Of a stretch of 64,000 nt of DNA, positions 58,290-64,000 are shown piece by piece. The translations under genes and the position numbers were made by a program. The stretch is taken from NCBI GenBank assembly GCA_021234155.1, contig JAJEKV010000030.1, positions 7,309,890 through 7,373,889 on the forward strand, in the 5' to 3' direction. Below the pieces are notes generated by a model, which was not told the DNA's origin, did not search any database, and saw only the letters and a program-made list of their open reading frames with translations. The DNA is from Isoetes taiwanensis. Its lineage: Eukaryota; Streptophyta; Lycopodiopsida; Isoetales; Isoetaceae. The first letter of the stretch is position 1; the number at the start of each line of letters is the position of its first letter.

Positions 58290-61200
58290 CACCTGTCGAC
58301 GGGAGGCTCCCCGAGCATATTCACGCCAGGCGGCCCCATATCCTTGCAGCCATTGAAACCGCAATGCCGAAAGTCACCGCCGTTATTTCCACTATAGGTC
58401 AAGTAGACAAGAAGCCTTTCATAATTTTATGGATACCTGGGAAGTACACATAATTTTGCTTCTCCTAGAATGGCCCAGGTATTGCAGCTTGAGACTTTGA
58501 GGTCCCGACCGAAACCTGTCACTTTAGCCAGTGGTAAAATCAGACATACTCATGGCCGTCGCATTAACCTTAAGATGCAGCTGCCAGGTGCACCAATCGC
58601 ATTGGGTGCCGAGTTAATGGATATTGGCAAATATGATCTGATTGTTGGCATGGAATTCTTGGCATCTGCAAAAGCCAATATAGACTGCGAAAAATGGGAG
58701 GTTACTTTCAACGCAGCTAATGGAGCCCGCGTAACTATAAAAGGTGATCCCTTAAACCCCATTATGCAGTCTATATCCATCAGGCAGTTAAATAAGGCTA
58801 TACGCAAGGATAAGCTACTTTGCGTCATCAGACTTGCATCCATTGAGTCGGATGCTAAACGGAAGCAAGTAGTTGATGCGTTGCCACACAGTATTGCTAA
58901 TCTTCTCAGGGAATTTACCGATCTCTTTCCAGACGAGATCCAGAAACTTCCTCCATTCAGAGGGGTAGAATGTGAGATAGCTTTGGAGCCAGGTACTAAG
59001 CCTACCAGTAAGGCCCCGTACTGTATGAGTCCCCCTGAGTTGGCAGAGCTTAAGAAGCAACTTCAGGAGTTACTTAACCTAGGCTTCATTCAGCCTAGTG
59101 TTTCGCCTTTTGGCGCTCCTATCCTTTTTGTTAAGAAGAAGGATGGCTCTTTGAGGATGTGTATCGATTATCGGCAGCTTAACAAGCATACGATCAAGAA
59201 TCGTTATGCTTTGCCTAGAGCAGACGATCTTATGGACCAGTTGCAAGGGGCCAAGTACTTCTCAAAAATCGATTTATGCTCCGGATATCACCAAATAAGA
59301 ATTAAAGAGGAGGACATCCATAAGTCTGCTTTTCGCACTAGATACGGGCATTATGAATTTACAGTTATGCCTTTTGGTTTAACTAATGCCCCTGCAACTT
59401 TTATGCGGTTGATGAATGACATCTTCCGGGAGTTATATTCTTTGACGACATTCTCATCTACAGCAAGACCCTTCAGGAGCATGAGAAGCATCTTAGACTG
59501 GCCCTACAAAAGCTAAGACGTCATCAGCTCTTTGCCAAGTTCTCTAAGTGCAAGTTTGCCACTCCGAAGGTGGACTATCTGGGACATGTCATTTCAGCAG
59601 AGGGAATTGCTACAGATCCAACGAAGATAGAGGCAGTGAAGGATTGGCCCCTTCCAGGTAATGTTTCAGAGGTCCGAAGTTTTTTAGGATTGGCAGGGTA
59701 TTACCGGAAATTTGTTAAGGATTTTGCAAAGATTGCAGCACCTCTTACTGATCTTACAAAGCATGAGAAAGTGAAGGATTGGATGGAGCATTGGAGAGCA
59801 AAGGTCCAGGGAAGTTTTCAGAAGCTTAAGGATGCTTTAACGTCAGCACCAGTCCTCACATTGCCGGACCCCGAAAAGGATAAACTAGTAGCAACGAATG
59901 CCAGTAAGATTGCTACCGGTGGAGTCCTAATGCAGGAGGGGAGGATTATTGCCTATGATTCAAAGAAAATGAACGAGACCGAAAGCAGCATACCCTACAC
60001 ATGATCGAGTTGTTGGTCGTTGTTCACGCCCCATGATATGGAGACACTACCTTCTTGGTAGAAGATTCCAGCTTGATACGGATCATCGAGTCTCCGCTAT
60101 CTATCAACCCAAAATTAATCTCAACCTCCGGCCAAAGGAGATGGATGGAATTTCTAGAGGAGTACGATTTTGAGATTATGTATAAGCATGGGAAACACAA
60201 TGTGGTTGCGGATGCATTGTCACGCCATCCCTTGGTAACCCGAACCCATTGTAACGCCATTTCCACACTCCCAAAGTGAGTTCGAAAATGATACAAATGC
60301 ACCTTGGCCATGGATCCAGAGTTCCGTGATGTGTGGGATAGTTTGGCTAAGGAGGCACGCGCAGAGCAGATAAAGAACGGAAGCTTCCCGTCAGATAAGA
60401 AAGAGGGGCAATTTATTATATTTCAAAGATAAGTTGTGTGTACCGAGACTTCGTGAGTACGTAAGCTTATTCTACATGACACACACAACAATGCCCTATA
60501 GCCGCATTACATGCAGTTTTATGAAGACCTACTTTAAGATCCGCCCCAGCTATTTTTGGCCTTCTATGAAGAAGGACATTGCCGTGTATATTAAGCAAAG
60601 GTCGTGTGTCAACAAACCAAGACCGAAAGCAACTAAGGATTCCGTGAGAGTTGCAACCTCCGGACGCGCCCAACGCTAAGTGGAAAGTGATAACCATGGA
60701 TTTCATTGTGGGCCTTCCACGCATCTCCGCGGATATGATGCATTGATGGTAGTGGTCGACAAATTGTCGAAAATGGCTCATTTCTTGCCATGTCGCATCA
60801 CCGGATACACCTTTTCGATACCGCTTTGCCGTTTACAAAGGAGATCTTCGATTGCATGGAATGCCACGAAGTTATCGATCCGGCTGTGGATCCCAAATTG
60901 TAAGTGCATTCGAAAGATTTCTTTTGCCACCATCCAAACCAAACTTGCTATGAGTACAACATATCATCCTCGATCGGATGGATGATTGTGAGCGCACTAA
61001 TCGCATTATAGAGGATATATGCTACGGTTATGTGTGGAGTAAGCAATCACAATGGGTCGACTATATTTATTTGGTCGAATTTGCCTATAATAGCATGAAA
61101 CAGAGTCTTCCGTAATGTCTCCCTTCATGATAAATTACGGTATCAATGCCTTACCCGCATTACATGGCATAACTCGCCTCCAAGGTGGAGGTTTCTCAAC

Positions 61201-61932
61201 AACTCCTCTTAGAGATGCAAGCTTTGGTTGAAGAAGTTTGTGGCTACTTATTGGTCTGCACGCAAATAATCGTAAGAGTGTCGCGATAAGCACAGACTCC
61301 ACGAGTCTTCCGTGGGCTTAACCAGCTTGGCTCAAGATTAAGGTAAAACAAGCCAAGCTTAAGATTGGTAATCGCAAGAAGCTCGCACCCGATACTGGGC
61401 CGCTCAAGATTATTGAACGCGTTGGAGAACAGTGCATATCGCTTGGATTTGCCACCCCGCCCGAAGATCCACAAGGTTTTTCACGTGAGTCTTCTCAAAA
61501 CAACATACCCCAGATCCAGAGGAGATCTTGGATACACCCACCCTCCTTAAAATGACAGAAGAGCATCTAGATATAGTGCCTGAAGCTCTTATGGATCGAG
61601 CCTATAAGCAGACCAGAGGGACTCAAATGTTGCAATACTTGGTTAAGTGGAAACACTTGCCAGTTGAGGATGCTACATGGGCGATGAAGATAGACCTTGA
61701 GAAGCACTATCCGGACTTCATGCGGGAATCTCAGGGCCGCACCATCAACGATGCTATCAACCCCGCACCCGGCAGTAAGCTTGAAGGCTTGATTCGCCGA
61801 GAATCATGCAGTAGAGGGGTAGATGCATTGTCGTTAACAATAGTTATCGATGATGAGATCAACTTCGTGTTCTCTAGGACGTGGTGTATTGTCGATGTTG
61901 GCATGACCGCGAATTGCTTGGAAAGCATGTAG
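58290..61932 (+). pseudogene. pol of chromovirus G2, copy 2: protease, RT, RNase H, integrase, chromodomain
   Basis: Protease near 58425-58480 (LMD, then THNFAS in other frames). A 348-codon open frame (58470-59516) holds the [37 protein letters not shown] and [20 protein letters not shown]. About 15-20 bases are missing before [10 protein letters not shown], breaking the catalytic motif. 59570-60004 continues the connection and RNase H ([26 protein letters not shown]). Integrase: FWPSMKKDIAVYIK, MDFIVGLP, DALMVVVDKLSKMAHFLPC. The C-terminal chromodomain lies at 61600-61720 (YLVKWKHLPVEDATW). Stop at 61930. Several breaks sit on CTG/CAG. Confidence 0.9.
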
Positions 61933-62414
61933 GTTATAGGCCACGTTCATCTCGGCTATAATGGGAACTTGACCATTCCTTACGCCACAATGAATTGCGA
62001 ATCATAGGCATAATAGGTTCCCTTGTAGATAGGTTTTCCTTTCGTTTCTTATAGGGGGGGGTCCCTTAAACCACAACCTACTTATATTTTCTATATATAC
62101 TGATGTATTGACATGTGCAGGCCAGTGAGCAGTAAGTGACCTGCCCATGTATAGAGGGTTGTTGATCGCCTGACTTCTCCAGTTTTATCTTGTCTACATG
62201 TGTTACCTTTTTGTCACTGTGATGTTGATATTGGACTTCGGTCCTTGAACCTTTTTCTTATGATAATCATGTGAAATGCACCTTGGTGCTTAAACTATTT
62301 TATGCTTTAAGTTTTAATGTTATTACCTTCGGAAGTAAGGAATTACTTTCCTTCTTTTGTGTATAATTTCTTATGTTTTTAACTAACCCTAATGCTGAGG
62401 ACAGCATTATTTCT
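61933..62414 (+). other. 3' non-coding internal region of G2
   Basis: No ORF. The bases just before it (61848-61910) match G1 8838-8900. T-rich stretches precede the polypurine tract. Confidence 0.6.
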
Positions 62415-62427
62415 AAGGAGGGGAGAA
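62415..62427 (+). other. Polypurine tract of G2
   Basis: aaggaggggagaa directly precedes the 3' LTR start TGTGACG. Confidence 0.85.
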
Positions 62428-63961
62428 TGTGACGTTCCAAGTATTTATACCATAATGATAAATATAATCGACACGCCACGCAAAGAAAGATACGCCACCA
62501 TGGGGTATTTTAACCTAGGGGGTTGACCTAAAAGGGATAAATTTAGCTATGCTCAATTAATAGAGGGGTAATTAAAGGATAGTTACCTAAAGTTAAAGAA
62601 GTAGTATTTAATTAACTTAAATAGAATAAATGAATAATTAGAAGGCTTTTACTTGGCCAAATTCGACACAAATAAGGGAATGCTAACTTGGGTCATCAAA
62701 CCGATTCCTATCCCATTTGGCCCCAAAATCGAACCCGAGGAGCAAATGCCGAGCCCAAGTTCCTCGAGATGGAGATGCCTCGAGATACCTCATGATAACG
62801 GATCCAAAGAAACTCGGGTTAGTGGATAGATTAGCTTGATATCTCTAGGACTAGCGCTTCAAATTTCTTTCTCGGGTTGTCTTTGTCTAGATTAACCCTT
62901 CTTGGTACTTATAATTATATTTCAATTATGGATTATGCTTTGTTAAGGATGGATGGATGAATCTATGATAGTATCTCTCAAGTAGCCTTCCTGAAAGCAG
63001 TGGATTAAAGGGGGTAGAGACCTCTCGGCCTCATGTTCTTAGTATGCTCCTAGTGGTTTCCTTAGCTCCCACCACGCGGCTCAGGCACAAGGGACCACCG
63101 AGTCGTGGATGCTATGGAATTGCTTAGCACCGCAGAAGGGACGCAGCAGGTGAAGTGGGGGGTGGGTCTTGCACTAACATAAAAGGCCCCGACTCCTACA
63201 AAGGGCTAGGCCCCGATAGCCGGCCACGAGGGGCCGGGTGGGTCCTCGACACTCCCCCTGGTGCGTAGGTGTGACCCGGGGATGGGGCATCCCTGCACTT
63301 TGAAGATAAAGTTAGGGGAGTAGGTCGGCACGGATGCGGGTCGCCGATGCGCGGCACGATTCTCTAGCTCACCCATGGAACCGCCGGATCCCCGAAGGGG
63401 ACACTTCCCCGACCTGCTCATCTGACTGTGGCTTCATGAACCCCGGAGTAGGCTCAAGGGTGATACCTTGAGTCCGCCTCCTAAGGCTATAGTGATGCCA
63501 TAGCATGATTCGACTCATCCGCAAAGTGTGCATATGGACAACCCTAGCCGATGTTCTATGCCAGCCCAACGCCATGCCAAGATTCGGGGCCTCACAACTC
63601 TTGAGATCTAGCCGCCACCGATCCTCACCGAGTCCGAGCTGGGTAGAACCATGGGTTTTGGGGGTGTTTTCCCTAGTATTAAATGCATCTTCTCATATTA
63701 TCTGGTTGATGGATGTGCCACCCTTCGGGTGGTATTTATGATATGATTATGCCGCATGCTAACCTTGTATTCACGCCCCGCCGGCTATAGGAGCCCCATT
63801 GAAGGCGTAAAAATGACACCTCCGTGTCCTTCACCCGCATCTCTACCGGATGGTCCGAAGTTAGACGGAGGGCCCCGCCATGGTGAGCTGATTGCCATGG
63901 AGGGGGGAAGTCCTCGTATGTATAATGAATCGAGCGCCAGATATATTTCGTGAGCGCCACA
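62428..63961 (+). repeat. 3' LTR of G2
   Basis: 1534 bases, start TGTGACGTTCC, end gcgcCACA, followed by the target duplication CTTTT (63962-63966). Many differences from the 5' LTR are losses or rewrites of CTG/CAG (for example agcagctgctgagcg at 27470 versus agcaaatgccgag at 62741). Confidence 0.92.
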
Positions 63962-64000
63962 CTTTTGCTTGTGGTATTTGCGTGAAGCTTGAACTGATAT

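Larger units (their letters stand above)
35524..61270. repeat. 12.9-kb direct tandem duplication (unit 1 35524-48388, unit 2 48389-61270)
   Basis: Unit 1 runs from inside the 3' region of N, through LTR2 and about 3 kb of G2 pol. At 48389 the sequence jumps back to the equivalent of 35524 (atgtgagc...gaacaaaacg) and repeats the whole unit through LTR3 and pol, then continues past 61270 into pol sequence that unit 1 lacks. Neither breakpoint is a transposon end. A few bases (aat/atg) are shared at the junction. Confidence 0.88.
27153..63961 (+). mobile_element. Giant chromovirus G2 (Ty3/gypsy) with nested element and internal tandem duplication
   Basis: LTRs of 1537 and 1534 bases start TGTGAYG and end CACA and are flanked by the perfect target duplication CTTTT (27148-27152 and 63962-63966). 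Order: LTR, PBS, three extra ORFs, gag, [element N in reverse, with a tandem duplication], protease, RT, RNase H, integrase, chromodomain, PPT, LTR. Without N and the duplication it would be about 13 kb, long for a chromovirus because of 4.5 kb of extra ORFs before gag. Chromoviruses integrate into heterochromatin through the integrase chromodomain. Confidence 0.92.

Overview
The window is nuclear DNA of a land plant. The one intact host gene is a syntaxin with thirteen exons and GT-AG introns. Everything around it is transposable elements of plant types: Ty3/gypsy chromovirus, Tat/Athila-like Ty3/gypsy, Ty1/copia, Tourist-like MITE, MULE-type MITE and foldbacks. The mix of SYP12-like and SYP13-like residues in the syntaxin, and the unfamiliar retroelements, make me lean towards a non-flowering plant such as a fern or lycophyte. 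That is weak inference.

Layout, left to right. 1-13766: a large non-coding (LARD-like) Ty3/gypsy element, G1. Its 5' LTR is cut by the window edge and its 3' LTR is interrupted by a 2.6-kb insertion that includes a foldback. 13767-15930: a small copia-type element with 0.33-kb LTRs, a gag remnant and an intact 270-codon ORF of unknown function, but no pol. G1 sits inside its left LTR. 16443-17239: a Tourist-like MITE with TAA target duplication. 17663-21149: a plasma-membrane type Qa-SNARE of 310 residues, followed at 21278 by a stray copy of part of its exon 5. 23328-24715: a foldback element carrying a MULE-type MITE with a perfect 9-bp target duplication. 25266-25915: broken exons of an FBL15/SLOMO-like F-box/LRR gene.

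27153-63961 is one giant nested retrotransposon, G2. It has 1.5-kb LTRs, CTTTT target duplications, a tRNA-iMet primer binding site, gag, pol with a C-terminal chromodomain, and a polypurine tract. Three unusual ORFs lie between the primer binding site and gag. The first starts with the histone H3 N-terminus (MARTK) and ends with a complete but frameshifted histone H3 core, separated by a long tail containing a coiled coil. A second Ty3/gypsy element of Tat/Athila type, N, is inserted in reverse orientation between gag and pol (target duplication CACCT). A 12.9-kb tandem duplication then copied most of N plus about 3 kb of pol, so N has three LTRs and pol appears twice.

The two tandem copies differ preferentially at CTG/CAG trinucleotides, often by small indels, while the syntaxin gene reads cleanly. 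This looks like long-read consensus error at CHG-methylated cytosines. If so, many frameshifts and stops between about 29 and 64 kb may not exist in the real DNA, and the retroelements could be younger and more intact than they appear. The lead result is the chromovirus that appears to encode both a histone H3-like protein and a chromodomain integrase.
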